A program made the translations under genes and the position numbers. Below are positions 10,969-22,347 of a DNA stretch of 64,000 nt, one piece after another; within the stretch, counting starts at the first letter, position 1, and each line of letters opens with the position of its first letter. The DNA is from Desmodesmus armatus. Its lineage: Eukaryota > Chlorophyta > Chlorophyceae > Sphaeropleales > Scenedesmaceae. The notes beneath the pieces were generated by a model that saw nothing but the letters and a program-made list of their open reading frames with translations, did no database searches and was not told the DNA's origin. Where the stretch lies: contig VIIQ02000579.1 of the NCBI GenBank assembly GCA_007449985.2, positions 231,433-295,432 on the forward strand, written 5' to 3'.

Positions 10969-13524
10969 TCAGCTGGCAGCTGCCTGCTGTGCCACCTCAG
11001 GGTCACTGTGATTGCGGAGGCGCTGCAGCACTTGGACCCACACAGGCTCGTCACCAGGGGCCTGCAAGCCACAGCAGTGAAAAAGGCAGGGTGCCAATTG
11101 GGCAAGCATCACAGGACAGGCAGCCGGACCTGCTTGGCAATCAACCACAACCGACTGACAAAGTGTGCCACAGCTGCAGCAGAGCTTGACTGGGCTCCTT
11201 CTAAGGAGTTGTGCAGAAAGGCATGGAAGTTCAAAACAGCCTCAAAGAAACACCAAGCTTGTTTGGCTTGGTGTTGCCCAACAGCCTCGCACTCAGCAGG
11301 CAAAGGACAACAGTTTTAGTAATCGGCTCACCTGATTAGTCAAGGTGACACCATCGTAATCCTCATTGATGAGGCCTTCATACTCCAACCGAGTCAGCTG
11401 CTTCAGCTGTGCCAGCTGCAGCAGCAGTCCCTCTTCACTAGGGCACAAAACACCAAGATCCCTTAGCCCTGTCAGCTGACACACCGCCTTCAAACTTTGA
11501 CGTGACTCCTCCATGTCGCCATGATGCCCCACCTTCAATCCCACAAGCCCGGTCAGCCCCTGCAGTGGGGCCAGGAGCCCCATGCTGAACCGACAGTGCT
11601 GCATGTTCAACACGCGCAGGGCAGGGCAGCAGCTGACAAGCCGGCTGCCTTCAAGCGGGGGTATGGTCAGGAAGGTCCCCACCCCAGCCTGAGGGGGTAA
11701 GGTTAGCATCCTCAGCAACCCCAGGCTGCTTTTGGGATACTGAACATGCGATATGTTGAGCTCCGTCAGGTGCGGCAGCTGCCTGCCTGTGGGCAATATG
11801 TGCTGCCAAGCACCAGCTGGCATGCGGCACATCGTGATGTCGAGGTGTTGTAGTGTGCTGCTTGCTGTCAGGGCTGCGTAGGCTTCTGCAGGAGGGCCGG
11901 CCGGCTGCTGCTCCTCCTCCTCCTCCTGCTGCTGCTCTTCCTCATCTTCTGAGGAGTCATTGGGTCCTTGGCCCATAAGGTGTGCTCCAAACTGAGGTGC
12001 GTCAGGTGCTGCATGTGCTGCAGGTGGGACAGCAGGACACTGTCTGTATCACCATGTTCGCCGTCGATGCCACATGCATAGATGTAGCACCTGCATACAG
12101 ACACACATACGGACACGTCACATACCTAGTGATCAAGCTCAGAGAGCTCAAGCCATTCCCTGATATTCCCTAGACAGGAACAGAAGCCAGAGAGAGCCCA
12201 AACATTGAGCCCAACAGCATCAAAGCAAATTAGGAAACCAAGCCAGATAGGCCGCCGCTCATGGCGCTCATGGCTGCTCATGGCTGCAGCAGGGACTTGC
12301 CAGCCAGTTTTCAGGCAGGCAATCAAGCCAGACAGAGGGAACCCAGCCAACGCGGCAAGCAAATTTCAGAGGCCGCCACTCGTAGTGTTGTTACTTTCAC
12401 CTGTTGATGTTTAGGTGTTGCATCAGGGTCTTGCCAGCCAGGACATCTGCCTCCACCTCTGCATGGTCACACATGTTGAGCTCCAGGCGAGTGAGCCCCT
12501 GTGTGCCAGACAGCATGCTGGCAGGGATCTTCGCGTAATCCACACTGCCCATAAGACTACTAGTTTCGGCCTCCACTGACACTAGCCGCAGGTCGACTAG
12601 CCGGGTCAAGGCCTGTAAGGGCTGCAGGGCGGGGCCTGCTTCCTCACAATCCTCACAGCCTGCATGCACCAGACATTGTCAAGTGAAATGCGGACAGAAA
12701 CAGCTTGGTTGGTGGTGAAATCGAAGCACAGGGACTCAGGCACCACTGGTGCTAGCACAAGCTGTCTCAAATACAGGAGCAAACAAGCAGCAAACATGCG
12801 GCCTGCATGTGACTTGCATGTTCATAGTATGCTAGCTACACATGCATCCTCAGTGCCTGACACACACATGCACCTCCATGCCTAACACACATAGGGTACA
12901 CACTTCAACAACTTCCACAGAGTCTGCTGCATCACCTGCCAAGCCAACCTTGACTAATTCAAGGTAGGTGAGTTGCTGCAGGCTGGCTAGTACGTCAGGA
13001 GGGACCTGTACCCGCCGCTTGGCAGTGGTGGTAACGTTTGTGATGCTGAGGTGCTCCAGCCCAGCAGGCAGCTGCGGCAGTGCTGCTGCTAGCGCTGCAG
13101 GGTTTAGCAGCTTGCAGTCGCTGAGCCGCAGCTGCTTGAGGGATGTTATCCCGGCGGCGTCCTGCAAGGCTTTGGAGCCGAGGCACAGGGCTGAAAGCTG
13201 CAGGCTGTGCAGTTGCAGGTTACTGGGAAGCTGGGCGAGAGACAGTATGTGATGCGGATCGCCTAGATCGCCACCCTGGAGGATCACGGCTTGAACGTGA
13301 TGGCTGTGCTTGTGCATGTACAGCAGCACGCTGTCGCGCTGCTGCTGTTGGGTCATGACTGCGTTGATGCTACGGAGTATCTGCGCTGCTGCCGTGTGCA
13401 GTCTGCTGTGGGCCCTGGCGGCACTGAGCAAGCTGCGCTGGTCGTTGGAACAGTACTGCAGCACTTCCAGCAGGCATGCTTCTGGCAGCGCCAGCAGGAG
13501 GGATGGTGCTGACTCACTGTACAT
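10969..13524 (-). CDS. F-box-like leucine-rich-repeat protein, copy 2 (intron-split, one apparent frameshift)
   Basis: Paralogue of the gene at 8016-9965, read as four exons: 13524-12900, 12659-12401, 12090-11332 and 11061-10969. Together they reproduce the same order: F-box-like start (LLLALPEACLLEVLQYCSND), LRRs (LRLSDCKLL, LTRLELNM, LQHLDITMC) and a helical tail (PVWVQVLQRLRNHSDPEVAQ). Phases agree if one base is added near 11976, where SLEHTL must continue into MGQGPNDSSEDEEE. An acidic/glutamine run absent from copy 1 follows. The tail ends ten residues earlier than in copy 1 because AGCTGA interrupts the AAALEEW stretch. The first intron's donor is uncertain (12900 or 12904). The 5' end faces the PP2C gene across about 0.5 kb. 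Confidence 0.7.
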
Positions 13525-14050
13525 CCTGTAAATCAGCAAAGAGCATCAAAAATGCATGCAGGCATCATCATCTGGCAAAGTGTGGTTTGCCGTGTGATGG
13601 GCGACCCACGTGTGCTTGGCCGAGCTTGCATTATGGTAGGCCTGTGAAGGTGGCCTGGGCTGCACCATCTGAAACCATAATTAAGTTAGCACACTTATTT
13701 AGCAGGTTCCCTATCCCTGTCAAGCCCAGGTGGAAGCACAGGGTGTAGAAGCCCTGTCTTGAGAGGGGAGGGGGGTCACAACAAACAAGAACCCCAGTCT
13801 TGAGGCGACCAGGTATGGAATATAGAAGAAGCAATCGCCCTACAAATTGCAACGCACATATGAGCGATGAACGATGCCAAGTTTGAATAGTGCTGATGAG
13901 TAATCGTGATCAAAACATCGGCCCCAACCTGCCCTCCTGTCTAGGTAGTACTTTCCACCGTGCTCAAGAAATCGTCAAACACATGATACATGAGTGCTCA
14001 GACACGGCATGTTGAGGGTGGGAATTCCTGTGAGCTGTGTCCTTGGATCC
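13525..14050. promoter_or_regulatory. Probable shared divergent promoter region
   Basis: These 526 bases separate the start of LRR copy 2 (minus strand) from the start of the FHA-PP2C gene (plus strand). No exon is evident except a likely 5' UTR intron end just before 13524 (GATTTACAG). I see no certain TATA box. The arrangement implies that regulatory DNA for both genes lies here. Confidence 0.45.
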
Positions 14051-16439
14051 ATGCTGCTTTGGAGACTGTTGGGCGGAGGTGACGACCACGACTCCGATGA
14101 AGAACAATCACCAAAGGTTAGTCAATCTTAAAACGCAGCTGCCTTGGCCTCAGCACGACTAGGTCATTCTTAGGACTGCAGTTTGGTCCCGCTGACAACT
14201 GCTGTCTGTGCCTGCCTGCATCTGCCATCCCCACACTGCAGGACGAGGGGCCACACGACCAGAACCTCGTAGATGATAACAGTCCAGCGCATCTGTCACG
14301 ATCAGCAACACCTGGTCCAGCACAGGCAGACAGCAGTGCTGTCTGGGCAGATGCCTCATCACAAAACGGTGCTGAGCCGGACTCCGAGGAAGAGCAGGGC
14401 GACGAGGCAGCATCTGCAGGACCCAGCAGCAGCCATCCACAGCAGCAGCACCACACCAGACCCCCGCAGCAGCCGCATGGCCTGACAAATAGCAGTAGCC
14501 GTGCCCAGTCAGGAGTCCGCTCAGACAGCTTCAGGAGTGCATGCAGCTTAGGGGACGATGCTGCATTTGCTGACGATGCATGCAGCACAAACAGCACCAG
14601 CACAACACAGCAGACCGCTGCTGCAGGCACTATCTTGCAGCAGCCCCAGCACAGCCAGCACATCCTGCAGGATGGCGCTCCTGCAGCCCCTGCTGGCCAG
14701 GCCAGCAGCAGTCTCAGTGGGTCTTCTTCACCAGGCAGCAAACAGCCAGGTGTCCTGCAGCAACAAGTAGCACAGCCTCAACAGCAACAGCAGCAGCAGC
14801 TGCCAGCAGTACCAGAGCATGACCCTCAGGCTCTGCAGGACCCGCAGCATAAGGCGACAGCCATTCTTGCCGAAAGTCAGCAGCAGGGTCAGCAGCGGCA
14901 GCAGCAGCCGAAGGAGGAGCTACAACACCAACCGCAACAGCGGCAGCAGCAGCAGGAAGGGTCCAGTGACCAGCCAGGCCCCTCTCCTGAGGCCAGCCAT
15001 GCCAGCCAGCTGAGCAGCTCCAGCAGCCTGGGTGACGAGCAGGTCACATTCCCGCCCATACAGCTGCCCCTAGCACTCAACAGCACAGCAGACAGCTGGC
15101 AGCACCACCCGCGACCTGCTGCTGCTGGTGGTGCTGGTGCTGACACCACCTCTCACAGCAGCACCAGCAGCAGAGGGGCTGTCACTTCAGCAGATGGTGG
15201 TGCTGCTGCTGCTGACGATCAGCCGCGTGCAAGCTGGCCAGGGGACGCGCAGTCACCTACACAGACTGCAGAGCTGCAGCAGCAGCAGCAGCAGGTGTCG
15301 CAGCAGCAGCAGCAGCAGCAGCAGCAGCTGGGACCGTGGCCAGTCAACCTTGCTGCTGCTGATGTTGAGGGCAGTGTCATGACAGAGCAGCGGTGGAGGA
15401 GCCTCTGCACTGTGGAGCACACACCACACCAGCAGCAGCAGCAGGAAGCAGCGGCAGCCACAGCAGCACGGGCACCAACAGCTGACGAGCTCCTGTCACT
15501 GTCGGCAGCAGCAGCAGGGGGCTTGACATCACCAGCAGCAGCAGCAGCAGCAGGAGCAGCAGCAGCAGTAGGAGCAGCAGCAGCAGCGGAAGGGGCCGCT
15601 ACGTCGCCAGCAGGGGCTGCTGCTGCTGGCGCTCGCAGTGGTGGGCGTGTCAGATCCAGCAGGGGCCCGCTGCTTGCCCGGCTACCCTCCGACATCGTCC
15701 CACCCCCTGCCTCAGCTGCCGGACAGCATAGGGCGGCTGACGGGGCCGCTGCTGCTGCTGGTGCTGGTGCTGGTGCTGCTGGTGCAGCAGTGGACGCGTC
15801 CGACACAAGCAGCAGCAGCAGTGGTGAAGGTGAGGGTGGCGCTGAGGAGGAAGCAGACAGCAGCAGCAGAAGCAGCAGCAGCAGTGGTGATGATCAAGCA
15901 GAGCAGCTGCTCGCCATCCCACTGCCACCACCACCGCCACCATCATCATCATCAGCAGCAGCAGCAGCAGCAGTAGCATCTGTGCAGGCTGTGCAAGTCC
16001 CCAGCCAGCCTCCCGTCAGCAGCAGCAGCAGCAGCAGTAGGGCCGTCCCCTTGAGCCACAGCCCTGAATCCCCCTTTGCCTCTAGGAGCAGGCAGCAGGC
16101 AACACTAGCCAGCACCCAGCAGCAGCAGCAGCAGCAGGAGCAGCAGCAGCAGTCTGTTGACCCAGGTGGGTTGCCCCCACGCTCCCTCAGTAGCAGCAGC
16201 AGCAGCGGTGTGGTGCGTGCTGGCAGCAGCGGTGGTGGGGTGCAGCTGGGTGCGGGCCCTACTGCGACCGGCCTGTCTCACTGGCCCAGCCTGCAGGGGT
16301 CAGGCAGACTGCCTGCTGCTCTCTCCCAGCAGCAGCAGCAGCAGCAGCCGCAGCAGCAGCAAGCAGACAGCAGCAGTGGGGCTGGCGCTGCTGCTGGTAG
16401 TCTTTCTGACCGTAATGGTGATAGTTGTGAAGACCGTAC

Positions 16440-16480
<41 letters not shown>

Positions 16481-16503
16481 CGCGTGCGGAAACCATGCTG
16501 TCC

Positions 16504-16547
<44 letters not shown>

Positions 16548-17558
16548 GGCTCTGCAGCGGCTACCCAGCTTTGCCACTGACGCCGACCTGCAGCAGCAGC
16601 TGGCAGCGGAAGTGCTGACGGAGCCAGTCGACACACCTTACCGGCAGCAGCAGCAGCACCAGTCACTCGATCAGCAGCATTCGGGCCCCTTGCAGCAGCA
16701 GCAGCAGGTGTGTCAGGTGCGTTTCCCTGAGGGGTGGGGTTGGTGTTGCAGCAGGAGCCAACCTTACCCTCCAATGCTGTGGAAGCCCCACAGGCAGAGG
16801 CAGAGGCTGAAGCTGGGGGGACACGGCAGCAGCAGCAGCAGCAGCAGTGCCTGCGGTGGCGGCGGTGGCGGCAGCTGCACAGCAAGAGGGCCAAGCTGCA
16901 GCAGCACCAGCAGCAGCACAGGAAGTGGCCATAGGTGGTGTTGGCGGGGTGCCAGCAGCAGCTGTAGCAGCAGCAGGAGGGGGTGTGGCTGTTGAGCAGG
17001 GGCAGCAGCATGACCCAAGCGCTCCTGCAGCAGCAGCAGCAGTAGGAGGCGGCGTGCAGCTGCAGGCGGCCTCTAGTGGTGAACTGCAGCAGCAGCAGCA
17101 GCAGCAGCGGCCAGTGCTCAGGGCACCTGCAGCACCAGCCGCCACCACTGCTGCTGCTGCTGCTGCTGGCAGCAGCCTCTCCAGTGGTGTTGCCGGTGTG
17201 AGTGATGTCCAAAGCTCTGCTGCTGCTGCTGTTGGGCCTCCCTGGTTGCGGCTGGTGGTGTGTGCTGGGCCAGCAGCAGGGAAGCATTTTGAGGCACACA
17301 CCTACAGGCAGGAGGTGAGCGGGGTGGGGGTGGGGGGGGGGATGCGGGTGGAGAGAGGGGGGGGGAGGTACGAGGAAAACGATGATTCTGTTAAATTGTA
17401 ACAAGTGTTTGTCGGGCTGGTTGGTATGGAGGGAGGCGGGACGTTTGAGTGAGGCGGGCTGTCAGCTGCTGTGTCTTCTGCATGGTTTGTGAGGATGTCC
17501 ATGCAGTGGGCTGTGTGCTCACAGACGTTTGTGCTGCTGCTGCTGCTGCTGCTGCTGC

Positions 17559-17595
<37 letters not shown>

Positions 17596-18255
17596 GCTGC
17601 CGCTGCTGCTGGTGGTTGCGCAGTTGGTGATAGGTCGCAGCGCCGTGTCGTGGGCGCCTATTCCCGACCAGGAGGTGTCAGGCAAGCATGCATGGGTGCG
17701 CTGGAGCGACACACAACACTGCTGGCAGCTGGTGAGAGAATGGATTTTCTGGGCGCCGGGGGGGGTCCGCATGTGGATAGAGGCGCTGCGCTGTGCTGCA
17801 TGTGTTGCGCATTCAGGCTGGTGCGGTCAGCACAGTGGTGCCTTGGCGATGGCATGCTCATCAGCCAACAGGCCGACAGGCGGCATCCCCCCCCCCCCCC
17901 CTTTGAGGGAGGCAATCCGAAATGGGGGTCCCCCCCTCACCCTCTTATCCCCTCATCCCCAGCCCACCTCAACACACACCCACACACACGATCCCCCCCC
18001 CTCTTGTGTGCTGCTTGTTTTGTCCACTCAGGCTGATGCGGGCAGCCTGAACGGCACGTTTGTGAATGGCGTCTTGATCAGCCGCCCCAACAGGCAGCCA
18101 GGCGGCCCCACACCCCTCAAACACGGGGACACCCTGCACCTAGGCAGTATCACTCGAGCTGTCGTGGAGTGCAGCAGCAGCAGCAGCAGTCATGCTGCCA
18201 ACAGCAGCAGTCTGGGTAGTCCCAGCAGCTTGCAACAGCAGCAGCTGCAGCCGCC

Positions 18256-18291
<36 letters not shown>

Positions 18292-18523
18292 TGGGAGTGA
18301 GGAGCGGGCAGGCAAGGGGGGCGAGGTTGGCCCTGGCAGCAGTGACAGCAGCAGGCGGCGGCTGCAGCAGCAGCAGCAGCATGGACACAGCAGCTTGGCA
18401 GCAGGCCATCACCAGCAGCAGCAGCAGCAGCAGCAGCACCTGGAGCATATGCACCGGGGTGACACCTGGGGTCCTGCTGCTGCTGCTCTACGCTGGCAGC
18501 ACAACCACCACAGCCACCACCTT

Positions 18524-18557
<34 letters not shown>

Positions 18558-18815
18558 CACTGCTGACTGTGCCGGCACCGCCTGGGTCTTTTGTGTCACC
18601 TGTTGGCAGCAATGCAGCAGGGGGTGGGGGTGGGAGTGGGGAGGGGCTACCGGCCGGCAGCAGCAGCAGCAGCAGTAGTCAGAACCAAAACCACCATGTA
18701 CATGGCGGCGGCAGCAGCAGTAGTGTGGTACTGCAGCAGCAGCACCAGCAGCAGCTGGGTCGGCATGCAAGCCGACTGAGTGCTTGCAGCAGTGCAACCA
18801 CAGGGGCATTACCAC

Positions 18816-18852
<37 letters not shown>

Positions 18853-21800
18853 TGGTGTTGGTGGTGTGCCTGGGCGTGTGGGTGGGTTGCTGTCTCCTGT
18901 GATCCTGCTGCAGTTCCTGAGCTGTAGGGTGGAGGGGGCAGTGGCGAAGATGGTGAGTGAGGGGGAAGCCCGGGGGGGGGGGGGGGGGGCGTGGAATGAG
19001 AGGGCAGCGGAGTGAGTATGGTCGCAAAGCTGAATTGACGGAATGGCACCAGCAGGCTTATTTTGACTCAACAACAGATTGATTCTATGGGTGGTGGTGC
19101 ATGGCCGTTCTTAGTTGGTGAGACGGAAGGAGGAGGGGGCGGAGTGGGGAGGAGATCACTCAGCTGTAATATACTAAGTGGCAGTGAGAAGCCCGCAGCA
19201 TGGCCCTGATCATCGCTGCTTCGCTGGCGCCAGCCGGCCCTTTCTTGTTTTCTGTTGAACAATGTGCTGTGTGCCGTCCTGTGTGCTGCATGCTGTGTCC
19301 TGTGTGCTGTGCTGTGTTGCGCTGAGGTTGGTGCAGTCCATGTTGCATTGCTCCTCCCAGCCTCCCTTCCCTGTGCCGTCTGCTGAATACTTCGTGCTGT
19401 GCTGAGTGCTGTCTTGTGTGCTGTGCTGTGCTGTGTTGCGCTCAGGTTGGTGCTGACCATCGTCGCAAGGCCAGTCCCTGTGAGGATGTGGTGGCCTGGA
19501 GGACCCCACTGGGAGGGTGGCCGCAGGTGAGGGGGGTTGGGGAGGGAGGGGATATGGAGATGGGGTTTGGTGGTGTGTGTGTGTGGGGGGGGGGGGCGAA
19601 AGGGCGGGGAGAACAGGCAGAGGGATGGCGGGACCGCAGACAAAGACAAACAAGACGCAGAGGGGAGGCCGTACGTGCCACGTGGATGGGAGGGTGGAGG
19701 GGGGTGTGAGGGCTTGGTAAGAGGGGTAGCTTCAGGGAGCGGCAGACTCTGCAGCGGCTGCCAGGAGTGGAGGCCACGGGTGGTTGGCTTGTCCAGGAGG
19801 GGGCAGGGGGGGGGGCAAAGTGTGGTCACTTGTGTTGACATGGAGGGTGGCACGAGGTGTATGCATGGTATTGCCCCACCTTGAAAGTTGTAAGCATGCC
19901 ACCTCATTCCATGTGTGTGTCTGTTGCTATTGCTGTTGCTCTTGCTGTTGCTGCTGCCACCTGTTCTCCCTACACCCTCCCCCCTCTCCTCCTCAGCTGG
20001 GTCTGTTTTGTGTGTTTGACGGTCACAACAGCCGCAGCGCATCGGAGCAGGCACAGCAGCTGCTGCCAGAGCTGCTCATGGAGTCACTCTCACACCAGCA
20101 GCAGCAGCAGCAGCAGAGCTCAGGCGACTTCAGTAACAAGCAGCAGCAGCAGCAGCAGTCGTCGCCAGACCCTGGTGATCCTCAACAGCAGCAGCAGCAG
20201 CAGCAGGGTGACGGCAAACAGCCCCCGCAGCAGCCCCCACAGCAGCAGCAGCAGCAGCCTGTGCTGTCTGACGAGGTTGGTGTTGCTGCTGCGCTGACTG
20301 CCAGCTTCCTGGCCACTGATGAGGCGCTGACAACAGATGATGGCTGCACAGCTACTGCAGTGCTGCTGGAGGGGTGTGTTGATGGGGGGCTGCTGCTGAG
20401 GGTGGCTAATGTGGGGGACAGCCTCGCACTCATGGTGGACCTGAACAGGTGAGAAGGGGGGGGGCAGGGGGGGGGGGGGGGGGGCAGGGGGGGGGGGGAA
20501 ACGGGGGGGGGGGGAGGGTGAGGGGCATGCAATCCAGGCAGGTGTTTGGGTCATTGCCAGCTTCCTGGCCACTGATGAGGCACTCACAACAGATGACGGC
20601 TGCACCGCCACTGCTGTGCTGCTGGAGGGGTGTGGGGACGGGGGGCTGCTGCTGCGGGTGGCCAATGTGGGGGACAGCCTAGCACTCATGGTCGATCTGA
20701 GAAGGTGAGATGTCGTGAGTGTGAGGGGAGTTTGTGTGAGGGGGGGGGGGCTTGTCTCCCTCCTGCCCCCCCCCCCTGCCTAGCCTCCCTCCCCTTCCCT
20801 ATTGCAGTGCTTGTTGGCGTGTGTTGATCAAGGACGACCACATCGTCCACCCACCCGCCCACCAATCAACCAACTCACGTGGACAAATTGCTGCTTCAGA
20901 CTGCCACTGAGTGGTACTCGCATTGACATCCGCAAGCAGGTTCAACATTCCCCACACCCCTGCACCATCCTAACCCTCCAACAATGCCCCCCTGTGTTGC
21001 AGTTCGTGTTGGCGTGTGTTGACCGAGGACCACCGCATTGCTGGCAATGCGTCAGAGGAGGCACGGCTGCAGGCAAAAAACACAACAGGAGACACACGGC
21101 CCAAGAGGTAAGTGTGGGTGATGGGTGGCGGTGCTGCTGTTGTGGGGTCTGCGTCCCTATGGCAGGAGTCCTTTCAGTGGGAGGGGCTGGGGCTGGGCCC
21201 ACAGGATGGGGCCCTTGTTGGACCCTGCCTCCCTTTGTTCAGGAGACACACACCCTGGCCCTGTCTTTGTCTTGTTACTGAACTCTGGCTGCATGCTGGG
21301 TGACTGATTTTTGAAGGAACGAGATGTATGTGGGTTTCACTGCTGAGCCTTATGTCAGTGAGGGGATGCGGCTGGGGCCCCGGGGCAAGCCTGTGTTTTC
21401 TCCCCCACCTGCCTTTTTGCAAACCATTAGGGGCACATTCTTACACTCTTGCCCTGTCTCTGTTTCTCTCCCCTCAAGTTTTGGGGCCTCAACATCGGTC
21501 GCATGTTGGGTGACCGCTTCTCAAAACAACAGGATGTGGGGTTCACCGCTGAGCCCTGCGTGTCTGAAGGGCTGCGGCTGGGGCCCCAGGACAAAGCGCT
21601 GCTTGACCTCTCCCCCTTTTGTCGAGCCAATGAGGCCCCCACACTCACACACCCTTGCCGTCTCTGTGCCCTGCTTCCCCCCCCCCCCCCCCCCCAAACA
21701 CACTTACACACAACAGGTTTTGGGGCCTCAACATCGGCCGCATGCTGGGTGACCGCTTTTTGAAAGAGCAAGACGTTGGGTTCACTGCTGAGCCCTACGT

Positions 21801-22347
21801 GTCTGAGGGGCTGCGGCTGGGCCCCCAGGCCGAAGCGCTGCTGGTGCTGGCCACTGATGGGCTGTGGGATGTGGTCAGCCAGGAGAGGGCGGCAGCACTG
21901 GCGGTCAGGACGGCGGCCGAGGCAGCAGAAAAAGCGGGGGGTGGGGGTGGGGGGAGCGGCAGTAGCAGCACTGTGGGCGGGGCAGCACTGGCGACAAAGG
22001 CAGCGGCTGCAGCAGCAGCAGCAGGGGGTGGGGGTGGGGGGCTTGCGACAGCAGAGGGTGGGGGTGAGGGGAGTGGCAGCACTGTGGGTGGGGCAGGGGT
22101 GTTGGGGGACCAGCAGCAGCGCGATGGTGGGGGTGGGGGTGGGGGTGGTCGTAGCCAGCAGCAGCAGCAGCAGCAGCAGCGCGTAGCAGGTTGTGTTGCT
22201 GATGCGTTGATGCAAGCGGCGCTGCGGTTGCACAGCAAGGATGACATAAGCATCATGGTGCTGCATGTGCTGCCTGCAGCTGTGGCCGATGAGAAGCGGG
22301 CGGGGGGAGGGGCAGCGGGGGAGGCGTCTGCGTCGGGTAGTATGTGA
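14051..22347 (+). CDS. KAPP-like protein phosphatase: giant Q-rich N-terminus, FHA domain, PP2C domain
   Basis: Exons: 14051-14116, 14242-16707, about 16752-17314, 17624-17731, 18032-18952, 19446-19526, 19997-20448, 21003-21107 and 21717-22347; roughly 1800 residues. After MLLWRLLGGGDDHDSDEEQ come over 900 residues of polyQ/A/S. The FHA domain is complete over three exons: WLRLVVCAGPAAGKHF, then VIGRS ... VSGKHAWV, then GSLNGTFVNG ... LKHGDTLHLG. PP2C motifs follow: CEDV, LFCVFDGHNS, DDGCTATA, ANVGDSLALM, LTEDHRIAGNASEEARL, LNIGRMLGDRFLKEQD, LATDGLWDVV and KDDISIMV. The LNxxRMLGDxFLKxQD and AEPYVSE segments are typical of plant KAPP, which dephosphorylates receptor kinases bound through its FHA domain. 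The usual DGHGG is DGHNS here. Exon 3 needs one added base in its CAG run to keep frame. Identity as KAPP-type is well supported; the substrate is unknown. Confidence 0.88.
19305..19461 (+). repeat. Duplicated splice-acceptor segment before the first PP2C exon
   Basis: The segment TGCTGTGTTGCGCT-AG-GTTGGTGC occurs twice, near 19311 (reading GAG before GTTGGTGCAG) and at the used acceptor near 19434 (reading CAG before GTTGGTGCTG). Both copies sit in TG-rich repeats (CTGTGTGCTGTG). The upstream copy lacks the rest of the exon and looks like a decayed duplicate. Confidence 0.6.
20561..20704 (+). other. Intact duplicate of a PP2C exon segment (candidate alternative exon)
   Basis: These 144 bases repeat 20305-20448, the 3' part of the preceding exon. 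They encode FLATDEALTTDDGCTATAVL ... LLLRVANVGDSLALMVDLRR. The copy is preceded by TCATTGCCAG (a usable acceptor) and followed by GTGAGA (a donor). It starts and ends in the same phase as the source segment, so inclusion adds exactly 48 residues in frame and skipping leaves the frame unchanged. Most differences are third-codon-position changes, which suggests the copy has been kept as coding sequence. Confidence 0.8.
20808..20930 (+). pseudogene. Decayed copy of the TEDHRI exon of the PP2C gene
   Basis: After an acceptor (CCCTATTGCAG) the sequence reads CWRVLIKDDHIVH, matching CWRVLTEDHRIAG of the functional exon 21003-21107. It then diverges and meets an in-frame TGA near 20910. No donor fits. 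It lies just 5' of the functional exon. Confidence 0.75.
21175..21716 (+). pseudogene. Serial decayed copies of the FWGLNIGRMLGD exon start
   Basis: Three upstream copies of an exon-plus-intron unit of about 240 bp precede the functional exon at 21717. A remnant at 21175-21277 keeps EGLGLGPQDGAL. A copy at 21278-21478 carries CMLGD, TGA, FLKERD and a frame break before GFTAEPYVSEGMRLGP. A nearly intact copy at 21479-21716 reads FWGLNIGRMLGDRFSKQQDV and GFTAEPCVSEGLRLGPQ, with its own CTCAAG acceptor. None has a good donor, so they are probably skipped. Confidence 0.8.

Noticed and set aside
15219..18454. Long minus-strand frames opposite the PP2C gene (alanine, cysteine or leucine runs)
   Set aside because: They mirror the CAG runs of the plus-strand exons. 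The plus strand carries the FHA and PP2C domains with valid splice sites.
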